Shown: positions 7,226 through 13,215, counted from the first letter of the stretch. The stretch is 13,590 nt of DNA from an uncultured Clostridia bacterium (GCA_947623215.1 CANQGN010000025.1:1-13590); one strand, 5' to 3'. Notes: generated from the sequence alone by a model not told the origin. A program made the numbers and translations.

Positions 7226-7490
7226 AATCGTTCCTTCCGGTCAGTTTCGGAAAGATTTGAGGCTTGCGCAAAAGCGGGGATTCAATCTTAATAAATTGAA
7301 AAAAGTGACAGATGCCTTGGCAAACGGTGAAACATTAGAGGCAAAATACCGCGATCACACCTTGACCGGCGATTATACAGGCTTTCGGGAATGCCATATT
7401 CAGCCGGATTGGCTGTTGATATATAAAGTGGACGGAGAAAGGCTTTTTCTGTTTTTGACAAGAACCGGAACACATAGTGATTTGTTTTAG
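7215..7490 (+). CDS. YafQ family mRNA interferase toxin
   Basis: A 91-residue RelE-superfamily toxin of the YafQ type, a ribosome-dependent endoribonuclease that cuts mRNA during translation. The E. coli YafQ catalytic residues map one to one: His48 (RDH), His61 (CHI), Asp65-Trp66, Arg83, His87 and C-terminal Phe91 in LTRTGTHSDLF. The protein appears intact and probably active. The start overlaps the antitoxin by 11 nt, and no separate ribosome site is needed. No terminator follows; 36 nt after the stop the displaced copy of the queA 3' end begins. Confidence 0.94.
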   Translation: MRLEIVPSGQFRKDLRLAQKRGFNLNKLKKVTDALANGETLEAKYRDHTLTGDYTGFRECHIQPDWLLIYKVDGERLFLFLTRTGTHSDLF

Positions 7491-7526
7491 AAAGTTGCCA
7501 ATCGGTAAAATCTGATAAACTGTGCA

Positions 7527-7554
7527 CTTCGGCGACGCGATGCTGATTGTATGA
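7527..7554 (+). repeat. displaced copy of the queA 3' end
   Basis: Twenty-three of 28 bases match 6821-6848. The encoded tail is FGDAMLIV plus stop, against FGDAMLIL plus stop in queA. Three of the five mismatches are silent and the other two fall in the final sense codon. The copy has no start or body and is not a gene. It looks like the right-hand boundary of the DNA inserted after queA. Confidence 0.75.
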
Positions 7555-7598
7555 TTCCGCGCGGGGTAATGCGTATTGTAACCGGGAGGCGAAATAGT

Positions 7599-7883
7599 GT
7601 GACAAATTATAAGGATTATTTGAACGAGCAGCTTCAGGACGAACAATTTCAGCGCGAATGGGATGCGCTTGAACCTGAATTTGCCATAATGCAGGCGATG
7701 ATTGACGCCAGAAAAAACGCCGGCATGACCCAAAAGGAATTGGCGGAAAAAACCGGCATAGCGCAGGGCGACATCAGCAAGTTGGAAAGCGGCAATGCCA
7801 ACCCCTCCTTAAAAACACTGCAACGGCTTGCAGAGGGCATGGGTATGCACTTAAAGCTGGAATTTGTGCCGGGTACACGGTAG
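7599..7883 (+). CDS. orphan HigA-like XRE-family antitoxin/regulator
   Basis: A 94-residue protein started at GTG 7599, which has GGGAGG 9 nt upstream; the in-frame ATG at 7551 overlaps the queA-tail relic and lacks a ribosome site. The N-terminus (YKDYLNEQLQDEQFQREWD) followed by an XRE helix-turn-helix (about 34-84, with MTQKELAEKTGIAQGDISKLESG) and the short LKLEFVP strand is the pattern of antitoxins paired with HigB/RelE-like toxins encoded just upstream. No intact toxin gene is present here. Only a few dozen bases that might be its degraded end precede it, so the protein is best called orphan. It probably binds DNA; its target is unknown. Confidence 0.85.
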   Translation: MTNYKDYLNEQLQDEQFQREWDALEPEFAIMQAMIDARKNAGMTQKELAEKTGIAQGDISKLESGNANPSLKTLQRLAEGMGMHLKLEFVPGTR

Positions 7884-7896
7884 CCGCAACAAAGAG

Positions 7897-7929
7897 GGCG
7901 CGGGGCAAAGTTCCGCGCCGTAGGCCTAC
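7897..7929. other. GC-rich hairpin plus adjacent palindrome
   Basis: GGCGCGG, 9 nt, CCGCGCC (7897-7919) is a perfect 7-bp stem directly followed by the perfect 10-bp palindrome GTAGGCCTAC (7920-7929). There is no T-run, so it is not a classical terminator. It lies exactly between the XRE gene and the toxin-antitoxin relic and may mark a junction. Confidence 0.5.
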
Positions 7930-7998
7930 GACAGCGCGGAAGAAATGGGGAAAGGATGTAACCTAACCCGAACCGGCGCCCACAGCGACTGATTTTAA
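7924..7998 (+). pseudogene. relic of a second RelB-YafQ pair (fused antitoxin and toxin ends)
   Basis: One frame from 7924 reads AYDSAEEM, then GKGCN, then LTRTGAHSD, a TGA stop, Phe and TAA. The first part resembles the end of a RelB antitoxin (compare YSNAEEM in the intact gene). The second matches the YafQ C-terminus LTRTGTHSDLF, with the Leu codon changed to TGA. The matching codons differ from the intact toxin mainly at third positions and are GC-richer, so this is a separately diverged homologue, not a recent copy. An internal deletion seems to have removed the antitoxin's last residues and most of the toxin. It cannot be functional. Confidence 0.7.
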
Positions 7999-8028
7999 CT
8001 TTTCACAACAAGCGAGGATTGCTTTTGC

Positions 8029-9159
8029 ATGTTTACGCTGCTAACCACCGAAAAAAAAGCCCGGCGGGGGCGGTTTGAAACCCCCCACGGGGTGGTAGAA
8101 ACCCCCGCGTTTATGAACGTGGCGACCGTGGCCGCCATTAAGGGGGGGCTGTCGGCAGAGGACCTTTCGGCCGTCGGCTGTCAGGTGATGCTCTCGAACA
8201 CCTATCACCTGCACCTGCGCCCGGGCGACGAAACCGTGCGGGCGCTGGGGGGGCTGCGGGCCTTTACCGGCTGGCAGGGCCCCGTATTAACCGACAGCGG
8301 CGGTTTTCAGGTTTTCTCACTCGCCAAGCTGCGGGATATTCGCGAAGAGGGCGTCTCTTTTCGCTCGCATATAGACGGCCGCCCCATTTTTATGGGGCCG
8401 GAAGAAAGTATGCGCATTCAGTCGAACCTTGGCTCTACCATTGCCATGGCCTTTGACGAATGCGTAGAAAACCCGGCGACTTACGACTACGCCGCCCAGT
8501 CGGCCGAGCGCACCGTGCGGTGGCTTACGCGCTGCAAAGAAGAGCTGCGGCGGCTGAACGCCGACCCGCAGACGGTCAACCCCCGCCAAATGTTGTTTGG
8601 CATTAACCAGGGCAGCACCTTTGCCGACATTCGCGTGCGCAACATGCGGCAAATTGCGGCGCTGGAGCTGGACGGCTACGCCATAGGCGGGCTGGCGGTG
8701 GGGGAACCGACGGAGGAGATGTACCGCATTATAGAAGCGGTAGAACCTTACATGCCGGCAGATAAAATCCGCTACCTCATGGGGGTGGGCACCCCCGCCA
8801 ACATTTTAGAGGCCGTGCGGAAAGGGGTCGATTTGTTTGACTGCGTAATGCCCAGCCGCAACGCCCGCCACGGCCATTTATTTACGTCGCAGGGGGTGCT
8901 AAACCTGCACAACGCTAAATATGCGCGAGACCCCGCCCCGCCGGACGACAAGTGCGACTGCCCGGTTTGCCGCCGCCACACCCGGGCCTATTTGCGCCAC
9001 CTGTTTGCGGCGGGCGAACTGCTGGGAATGCGGCTGGCGGTGATGCACAACCTGTATTTTTACAATCATCTGCTCGCAGAGGCCCGCGCCCACATAGAAG
9101 CCGGCACGTTTGAAGCCTACTGCGAGCGGGTGCTGCCCCTTTACGGCAGAAGAATCTAA
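8029..9159 (+). CDS. tgt: queuine/preQ1 tRNA-guanine transglycosylase
   Basis: Exchanges guanine-34 of tRNAs with GUN anticodons for preQ1, the step before QueA. The 376-residue length is normal. The first catalytic Asp is Asp89 in VLTDSGGFQVFSL; the second acidic motif is GVDLFDCVMPSRNARHG (266-282). Zinc ligands are Cys309, Cys311, Cys314 and His340 (CDCPVC ... VMHN). GGLAVGEP marks the substrate pocket. The start gives the family-typical RRGRFETPHG close to the N-terminus. The ribosome site is poor: GCGAGG about 11 nt before the ATG. No convincing promoter lies directly upstream, so transcription likely comes through the toxin-antitoxin patch or from queA. No preQ1 synthesis genes are in the window. 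Confidence 0.97.
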   Translation: MFTLLTTEKKARRGRFETPHGVVETPAFMNVATVAAIKGGLSAEDLSAVGCQVMLSNTYHLHLRPGDETVRALGGLRAFTGWQGPVLTDSGGFQVFSLAKLRDIREEGVSFRSHIDGRPIFMGPEESMRIQSNLGSTIAMAFDECVENPATYDYAAQSAERTVRWLTRCKEELRRLNADPQTVNPRQMLFGINQGSTFADIRVRNMRQIAALELDGYAIGGLAVGEPTEEMYRIIEAVEPYMPADKIRYLMGVGTPANILEAVRKGVDLFDCVMPSRNARHGHLFTSQGVLNLHNAKYARDPAPPDDKCDCPVCRRHTRAYLRHLFAAGELLGMRLAVMHNLYFYNHLLAEARAHIEAGTFEAYCERVLPLYGRRI

Positions 9160-9176
9160 ATTCGGGCGAAAAAGAC

Positions 9177-9205
9177 TTGCAATTTGCCCCGCCAACCGTT
9201 ATAAT
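9177..9205 (+). promoter_or_regulatory. promoter of yajC
   Basis: TTGCAA (9177-9182), 17 bp, TATAAT (9200-9205) lies just after the tgt stop. It allows yajC to be expressed independently of the interrupted queA-tgt transcript. Expected start near 9212. Confidence 0.8.
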
Positions 9206-9246
9206 GTCACTTGACGCTAATCATTGAAAGAGAGGAACTTGCGAAT

Positions 9247-9549
9247 ATGAACGGACAAAACGGCGGCGGCAGCGGCGGCATTTTGATTATGGTGCTTTAC
9301 ATTGTAGTCATTGTAGCTTTCTTTTATTTTGTGATGATTCGGCCGCAAAAGAAACGGCAGAAAAAAGAAGAAGCCATGCGCAACAATTTGCAGGTGGGGG
9401 ATGAAATTATCACCATCGGCGGCATTTACGCCCGCATTGTTGGGTTAAAAGAGGATTCGCTGGTAGTCGAGTCCGGCCCCGACCGCGCCAAACAGCGCAT
9501 TGCCCGCTGGGCGGTACAGCAAAATTTAACGGTACACGAAGACGCGTAA
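9247..9549 (+). CDS. yajC: YajC, preprotein translocase accessory subunit
   Basis: A 100-residue single-pass membrane protein that associates with SecDF and the SecYEG translocon. A short Gly-rich N-terminus is followed by one membrane helix (about 12-33), the diagnostic FVMIRPQKKRQKK boundary, and a small cytosolic domain with GDEIITIGGIYARIVGL. The ATG at 9247 is chosen because AGAGGA lies 10 nt upstream; an in-frame TTG at 9211 would start at about the transcription start of its own promoter. The order tgt-yajC is widely conserved. Confidence 0.95.
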   Translation: MNGQNGGGSGGILIMVLYIVVIVAFFYFVMIRPQKKRQKKEEAMRNNLQVGDEIITIGGIYARIVGLKEDSLVVESGPDRAKQRIARWAVQQNLTVHEDA

Positions 9550-9567
9550 CAAAAACGGCATACCAAA

Positions 9568-9620
9568 GCCCCCTTTTGAATATGCTTGAACCAGTCAGGC
9601 AAATTCAAAGGGGGTTTTGT
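9568..9620 (+). terminator. long hairpin: yajC terminator overlapping the next gene's ribosome site
   Basis: A 19-pair stem runs from 9569 to 9614: CCCCCTTT with AAAGGGGG, GAAT with ATTC, and TGCTTGA with TCAGGCA (one G-U), with one bulged T and one A-A mismatch, closed by a 5-nt ACCAG loop. TTTTGTT follows, so it is a convincing intrinsic terminator. The 3' arm AAAGGGGG is also the only ribosome-site-like sequence before the ATG at 9622. Confidence 0.85.
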
Positions 9621-9621
9621 T

Positions 9622-10068
9622 ATGGGTGTAACGGGCTTTTGGGGGAAGGCGGGCAGAAGCACCGCCGCCGCCCGCCGCCCAGCCGGGCCGAGCGGCGGAT
9701 ACCTAAAAGGCTTTGCCGCCGCCGCCCTTACGACCGGGGTGTGTACGCTGGCCTTCGCCCTGCTTTTTACGCTGAAAGACGTAGGCGAAACCGGCCAGCT
9801 GGCCGCCGCGCTTTTGGCGCTGGGGCTGGGGGCGGCGGTAGGCGGCTACGGCGCGGCCCGGGCGGTGGGCAAAGAGGGCCTGCTGCGGGGCGGGCTGACC
9901 GGCGGGGCGCTCTTTCTTACCGTTACCGCGCTGGGTGCCATTATAACAGGGGCGCACCCCACCGCCCTGACCCTGCTAAAGGGGGCGCTCTGCCTTGCCC
10001 TTGGCATGGCGGGCGGCGTGTGGGGGGTCAACCGGGGCGCTCGGCGAAAAATGAAAATAAAAAAATAA
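9622..10068 (+). CDS. TIGR04086 family membrane protein
   Basis: A 148-residue very hydrophobic protein with four predicted membrane helices (roughly 31-53, 58-82, 87-113 and 116-136) and basic ends (RRKMKIKK at the C-terminus). Size, topology and position directly after yajC fit the clostridial TIGR04086 membrane family, whose function is unknown. The ATG at 9622 is preferred: upstream in-frame starts such as TTG 9586 lie inside the terminator hairpin. High Gly/Ala content and strong GC bias resemble the host genes. The identity rests on topology and synteny, not on a catalytic motif. Confidence 0.72.
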   Translation: MGVTGFWGKAGRSTAAARRPAGPSGGYLKGFAAAALTTGVCTLAFALLFTLKDVGETGQLAAALLALGLGAAVGGYGAARAVGKEGLLRGGLTGGALFLTVTALGAIITGAHPTALTLLKGALCLALGMAGGVWGVNRGARRKMKIKK

Positions 10069-10086
10069 AACGCCAAACACGCCCGC

Positions 10087-10118
10087 CGGGGCAGGGGAGA
10101 GGCCCCTGCCCCGCTTTT
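10087..10118 (+). terminator. rho-independent terminator
   Basis: CGGGGCAGGGG, 5-nt loop AGAGG, CCCCTGCCCCG is a perfect 11-bp stem (10087-10113) followed by CTTTT. It closes the queA-to-TIGR04086 transcription unit. Confidence 0.92.
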
Positions 10119-10152
10119 GCGCCAAACCACACTTTCTTGTGGTGCAAGGCGC
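10119..10152. other. second hairpin after the terminator
   Basis: An outer stem GCGCC/GGCGC (10119-10123 with 10148-10152) encloses an inner stem ACCACA/TGTGGT (10126-10131 with 10138-10143). It has no T-run and follows the terminator by one base. It may be backup termination structure or an unrelated cruciform. Confidence 0.5.
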
Positions 10153-10172
10153 CAAAAACTGCCAGATTCTGC

Positions 10173-10232
10173 GGTTACCATAACCTTGTTAACATAATTT
10201 TTGACAACTTTACATAACGCTGTTAACATAAC
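10173..10232. repeat. cluster of GTTAnnnTAAC-type sites (XerD-arm-like)
   Basis: Four related sites lie in 60 bp: GGTTACCATAACC (10173-10185), GTTAACATAA (10188-10197), TTACATAAC (10210-10218) and GTTAACATAAC (10222-10232, perfect 13-bp palindrome with flanks, TGTTA-ACA-TAACA). A fifth, GTTTACATAAC, is at 10383-10393. Read on the minus strand they resemble TTATGTTAAC or TTATGTAAAC, the XerD-binding arm of bacterial dif sites. Alternatively they are operators for an unidentified repressor or PhoP-like TTAACA repeats. Confidence 0.6.
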
Positions 10233-10275
10233 AAACGGCCGCGCAAAAATTTTTCTCAAATTTGCGAAAAAGCAC

Positions 10276-10304
10276 TTGCAATCCGTCGCTTTTTCGGGTA
10301 TAGT
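10276..10304 (+). promoter_or_regulatory. promoter of the spoIIM-like/xerD operon
   Basis: TTGCAA (10276-10281), 17 bp, TATAGT (10299-10304); expected start near 10311. Just upstream the arms CGCAAA/TTTGCG form an inverted repeat (10242-10266). It is the only good promoter before the spoIIM-like gene. Confidence 0.72.
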
Positions 10305-10310
10305 ATAGGC

Positions 10311-10551
10311 AGGGGAGCAAGCGACCCGGTGTGGTTTTTCGGTCTGCCGCAGCGTGGCAGGCCCGTTTCATCCCCCTTCGTTGTTTACATAACAACATCG
10401 CACAAAACCCAATATCTTCCGTTTATTCCTCGCGATTCGACCCTTTTGCCGCCCTATGTTGTGGTGGCATAGTTTGGCGGCGGGCCGCATACTATTGAGG
10501 GACAAGACTTTTTCTCCAATTCACAAACAGGAAAGGACGTGTCCCCCCGTT
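10311..10551 (+). other. about 240-nt structured 5' leader, no gene recognised
   Basis: From the predicted start to the spoIIM-like ATG there is no convincing gene. GGGGA (10312-10316) can pair with TCCCC (10371-10375), enclosing CTGCC/GGCAG (10344-10360). The palindrome GTTGTT-tacat-AACAAC occupies 10380-10396 and includes the fifth GTTTACATAAC site. A strong nested stem GCCGCC plus CTATG pairs with CATAG plus GGCGGC (10448-10481). GGGACA (10499-10504) can pair with TGTCCC (10540-10545), placing the GGAAAGGA ribosome site in the loop. I do not recognise a known riboswitch or 6S RNA here. Confidence 0.45.
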
Positions 10552-11181
10552 ATGCGTTGTTACACCCTGCCCGCCCGCTCGCTTCGCCCGGCCGCCGACT
10601 TTGTGCGGCAAAACCTGCTGTTTTTGTCTTTGGCCCTGCTGCTGCTTGCCGGTTTGCTGACCGGCTGCCTGCTGGTTCGCTTCGGCTATGCGCCGTCGCT
10701 GGGGCTGGCGGCACTTTTTCCCCGGTTTCTGGCTGCGCGTTGCGGCCGGCCTATTTTTATACTCTTTTTTCATGCGGCCGTTGCTTCTATTCTTTACCTG
10801 CTTTGCGCCTACTTTTGCGGCCTGTTTGTGTTTGGCGCACCCATTGCGGCCGCGCTGCCTTTTTTGAAGGGGCTGGGCCTGGGCGCGGTGTGCGGCTATG
10901 CCTACGCCGCCTATGGCCTTTCGGGCGCGGCGCTTTGCCTGCTGGTTATTTTGCCCCCCGCCTTTGTGCAAAGCATGGCGCTGGCAGCCGCCGCCCGCAC
11001 GGCGCTGCTGTTTTCCTCGCGGCTGTTCGCCCCTTTTGCCGCCGGCGCTCCTTTTGCCAACCCGCCCGGGGCCTTTCGGCGGTACCACCTACAGTTTTTG
11101 CTGCTGCTGGCGATTACCCTTGCCGCCGCGCTGTTTGATTCCTGCCTTTCCCGCCTATTTTTAGGGCTATTTGATTTGTAA
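10552..11181 (+). CDS. SpoIIM-like (stage II sporulation protein M) membrane protein
   Basis: A 209-residue integral membrane protein with about five hydrophobic segments (near 21-41, 68-90, 95-120, 122-150 and 180-205). The central stretch, with GAPIAAALPFLKGLGLGAVCGY followed by LPPAFVQ (134-140), follows the pattern of the SpoIIM/DUF95 family, in which a helix carrying a Phe/Leu-Lys-Gly motif precedes a Leu-Pro-Gln/Pro turn. SpoIIM is part of the SpoIID-SpoIIM-SpoIIP complex that drives septal peptidoglycan remodelling during engulfment. Position immediately before xerD (stop overlapping its ribosome site) is common in Clostridia. The ATG at 10552 is preferred (GGAAAGGA 14 nt upstream, rather far); an earlier ATG at 10456 lies in a leader stem without a ribosome site. 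The sequence is divergent, so the family call is moderate. Confidence 0.6.
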   Translation: MRCYTLPARSLRPAADFVRQNLLFLSLALLLLAGLLTGCLLVRFGYAPSLGLAALFPRFLAARCGRPIFILFFHAAVASILYLLCAYFCGLFVFGAPIAAALPFLKGLGLGAVCGYAYAAYGLSGAALCLLVILPPAFVQSMALAAAARTALLFSSRLFAPFAAGAPFANPPGAFRRYHLQFLLLLAITLAAALFDSCLSRLFLGLFDL

Positions 11182-11194
11182 GGAGAGAACTCCC

Positions 11195-12088
11195 ATGCAC
11201 AACGAATGCAAAGAAAAGTTTGCCGACTATTTAGTAAACAGTCGCGGCGTTTCGGCCAACACGCTTTCTTCTTATATGCGAGACGTGGACGCCTACCTTA
11301 CTTATGCGGATTCGTTGTCGCTTTCTCCCTACGCCCTTACCACCAAACAAATACAAAAATTCCTCAACCGCCAGGCGGCCGCCGGTCGCTCCCCGGCCAC
11401 CGTGGCCCGCATAACCGCCACGCTGCGCTGCTTTTTTCGGCACGCCCTTTTAACCGGACAAGCCGAAGAAAACCCTATGCAGGGGGTGGTGGTAGAAAAG
11501 AAAGACCCCAAGCTGCCCAAAATTTTAACCGCCCGCGAGGTAGAGCTGCTGTTGGCCCAGCCGGACGTTACCGACTTAAAAGGCTGCCGCGACAAAGCCA
11601 TGCTGGAACTGCTCTACGCCACCGGCATACGGGTGAGCGAGCTGATAGAGTTGAACGTAGAAGACGTAAACTGCTCGCTGGGCATTTTGCATTGCCGCAG
11701 CGCCAAAAATGAGCGCCGCATTCCCATTTATGACGAAGCCCGCAAGGCGGTGGCCGACTACTTAAAGCGGGCCCGCCCCGCCATGCTGTTTGACCCGGAC
11801 GAACGGGCGCTTTTTACCAACATGAACGGTTCTCGCATGACCCGGCAGGGCTTTTGGAAGATTGTAAAATCCTACACCCGCGCCGCCAACATAGCAGAAG
11901 ACATTACCCCCCACACCCTGCGCCATTCCTTTGCCGCCCATTTGCTGGAAAACGGCGCCGAGCTGCGGGATATTCAGGAAATGCTGGGGCATTCCGACAT
12001 TTCTTCTACCCAGGTTTACGCCCGGGTGGTAAAAGAACGCTACCAGTCGGTTTACGCCGCCTGCCACCCCAAGGCGCGGCGGGCTTAA
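11195..12088 (+). CDS. xerD: XerD-type site-specific tyrosine recombinase
   Basis: A 297-residue recombinase, expected to resolve chromosome dimers at dif with a XerC partner. The N-terminal SAM-like core-binding domain (about 1-85) contains the SRGVSANTLSSYMRDV helix. The C-terminal catalytic domain carries the complete set Arg146 (TGIRVSEL), Lys171 (SAKNER), His240 and Arg243 (HTLRHSFAAHLL), His266 (LGHSDISSTQ) and nucleophile Tyr275 (QVYARV). Spacing and length match chromosomal XerD rather than a phage integrase. AGGAGAG lies 7 nt before the ATG and overlaps the upstream stop, so it is coupled to the spoIIM-like gene. There is no sign that it belongs to a mobile element. Confidence 0.93.
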   Translation: MHNECKEKFADYLVNSRGVSANTLSSYMRDVDAYLTYADSLSLSPYALTTKQIQKFLNRQAAAGRSPATVARITATLRCFFRHALLTGQAEENPMQGVVVEKKDPKLPKILTAREVELLLAQPDVTDLKGCRDKAMLELLYATGIRVSELIELNVEDVNCSLGILHCRSAKNERRIPIYDEARKAVADYLKRARPAMLFDPDERALFTNMNGSRMTRQGFWKIVKSYTRAANIAEDITPHTLRHSFAAHLLENGAELRDIQEMLGHSDISSTQVYARVVKERYQSVYAACHPKARRA

Positions 12089-12125
12089 CGCCCCCTTTGC
12101 ATTCCCTTTAAGAGGAGTTCCCACC

Positions 12126-13160
12126 ATGGCTTTTTCGCATTATACCCGCCCGGGGCCGGGCGTTTCTAAATCCGGCGGTTATGAGCTCAACCGCTTTGCC
12201 GGGTATTTTCAGCTGCTCGGCCGCAAGCTGTGGAGCCTTTGCCTGCTCAGCCTGCTGGTTACGCTGTTTACGCTGCCTTACCTTGCCGCCGCTTACGGGC
12301 TGCTGCGGCTTTTTCGCATTGCCAGTGTGTTTGCCCGCATTGGCGGCAGCGTGCATTTGGCGCTGGTGCTGGCGGGGCTGCCCTTTGCCTTTTACGGCCC
12401 GGTGGTGGCGGCGGCAGTTAAAATTGCCCGCGATTTTGTGCGCGAAGAACCGGTTTTTTTGTTCTCTGACTTTTTAGCGGGCCTGAAAAGCAGCCCGGGC
12501 AAAACCATTGCCATTTCGGCGCTCACTTACTTTTTTGTCGCGGCGCTCACCTTTGCGTTGCCCGCTTATTTTTTCACCCCCGGCGTTGGGGTTTACCTCT
12601 TTTTCCCTTTAACGCTTATTGCCGCGCTGGCGCTGCTGTTTATGCAGTTTTACGCCTACCCCATGGCGGTGGCCTGCAAGCTGTCGCTGCGCGACTTGTT
12701 AAAAAACGCCCTGATTTTCGCTTTCTTTCGCATTTTTACCAACCTGTTGCAGCTGCTGCTGCTCGCCCTTGCGGCGGGGGTGGCGCTGGCGCTGGTGATA
12801 CTGGCCTTTTCTTACCCGCTGTTTTACGGCTTTTTCTTCCTGTATCTTTTCTTTGTGCTCCCCGGCTTTTCGGCTTTCAGCGTTTGCTACCTTACCTACC
12901 CGCCCTTGCAGCAGTACGTCATAGAGCCCTACTACCGCGACCACCCGCAGCAAACGGCGGCGGCGGTGCGCCGCCCCTTAGGGGAAGACGAGCAGGACAG
13001 CGAGGATGAACAGGAAAAGCAGGAGCAAAAACCTCTGCCGGAATACGTTTACCACAACGGCCGCATGGTGCACCGCTCGGTAATCGAAAGCCAGTCGCTT
13101 TTTGCAGACGAGCCCGGCGCGCCAAAGCCAAACGACCCGCCAAAGGGTGGGAAAGAGTAG
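12126..13160 (+). CDS. DUF624-like multi-pass membrane protein
   Basis: A 344-residue protein with about six membrane helices (near 34-58, 75-100, 127-150, 155-178, 196-228 and 230-256) and a long soluble C-terminal tail. The stretch GPVVAAAVKIARDFVREEP followed by FLFSDFLAGLKSS (91-123) resembles the DUF624/YesL family signature, in which a helix ending in an arginine-containing motif is followed by a DFF.xxxK segment. The function of that family is not established. The tail (265-344) is hydrophilic, with an Asp/Glu/Gln run (GEDEQDSEDEQEKQEQK) and Pro-rich end, and looks disordered. AGAGGAG precedes the ATG at a normal distance. It follows xerD after 37 nt in the same direction, probably in the same operon. 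No terminator is evident after it. Confidence 0.55.
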   Translation: MAFSHYTRPGPGVSKSGGYELNRFAGYFQLLGRKLWSLCLLSLLVTLFTLPYLAAAYGLLRLFRIASVFARIGGSVHLALVLAGLPFAFYGPVVAAAVKIARDFVREEPVFLFSDFLAGLKSSPGKTIAISALTYFFVAALTFALPAYFFTPGVGVYLFFPLTLIAALALLFMQFYAYPMAVACKLSLRDLLKNALIFAFFRIFTNLLQLLLLALAAGVALALVILAFSYPLFYGFFFLYLFFVLPGFSAFSVCYLTYPPLQQYVIEPYYRDHPQQTAAAVRRPLGEDEQDSEDEQEKQEQKPLPEYVYHNGRMVHRSVIESQSLFADEPGAPKPNDPPKGGKE

Positions 13161-13180
13161 GGCTTCACCTTTCCATTTTT

Positions 13181-13207
13181 CGTCGAATTTGCCAACATTT
13201 TGTCGAT
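13181..13207. promoter_or_regulatory. two near-0A-box motifs upstream of the XRE gene
   Basis: CGTCGAA (13181-13187) and TGTCGAT (13201-13207) each match six of seven bases of the Spo0A box TGTCGAA, 20 bp apart; a weaker TGTCATT follows at 13211. The 10-bp phasing puts them on one DNA face just upstream of the -35. Spo0A binding is inference. Confidence 0.35.
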
Positions 13208-13215
13208 TTTTGTCA

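Noticed and set aside
7897..7919. Terminator after the orphan XRE gene
   Set aside because: The stem is perfect, but no T-run follows; GTAGGCCTAC comes next instead.
10173..10410. Complete dif site
   Set aside because: XerD-arm-like half-sites are present, but no copy has a recognisable XerC arm at the 6-bp spacing; the closest GC-rich partners are off register.
10456..10551. Upstream ATG as start of the spoIIM-like protein
   Set aside because: It lies inside the GCCGCC/CTATG leader stem, has no ribosome site, and adds 32 residues unlike the family before the first membrane helix.
11195..12088. Integrase of a mobile element
   Set aside because: Length, residue spacing and coupling to the spoIIM-like gene fit chromosomal XerD; no attachment sites or element genes lie nearby.
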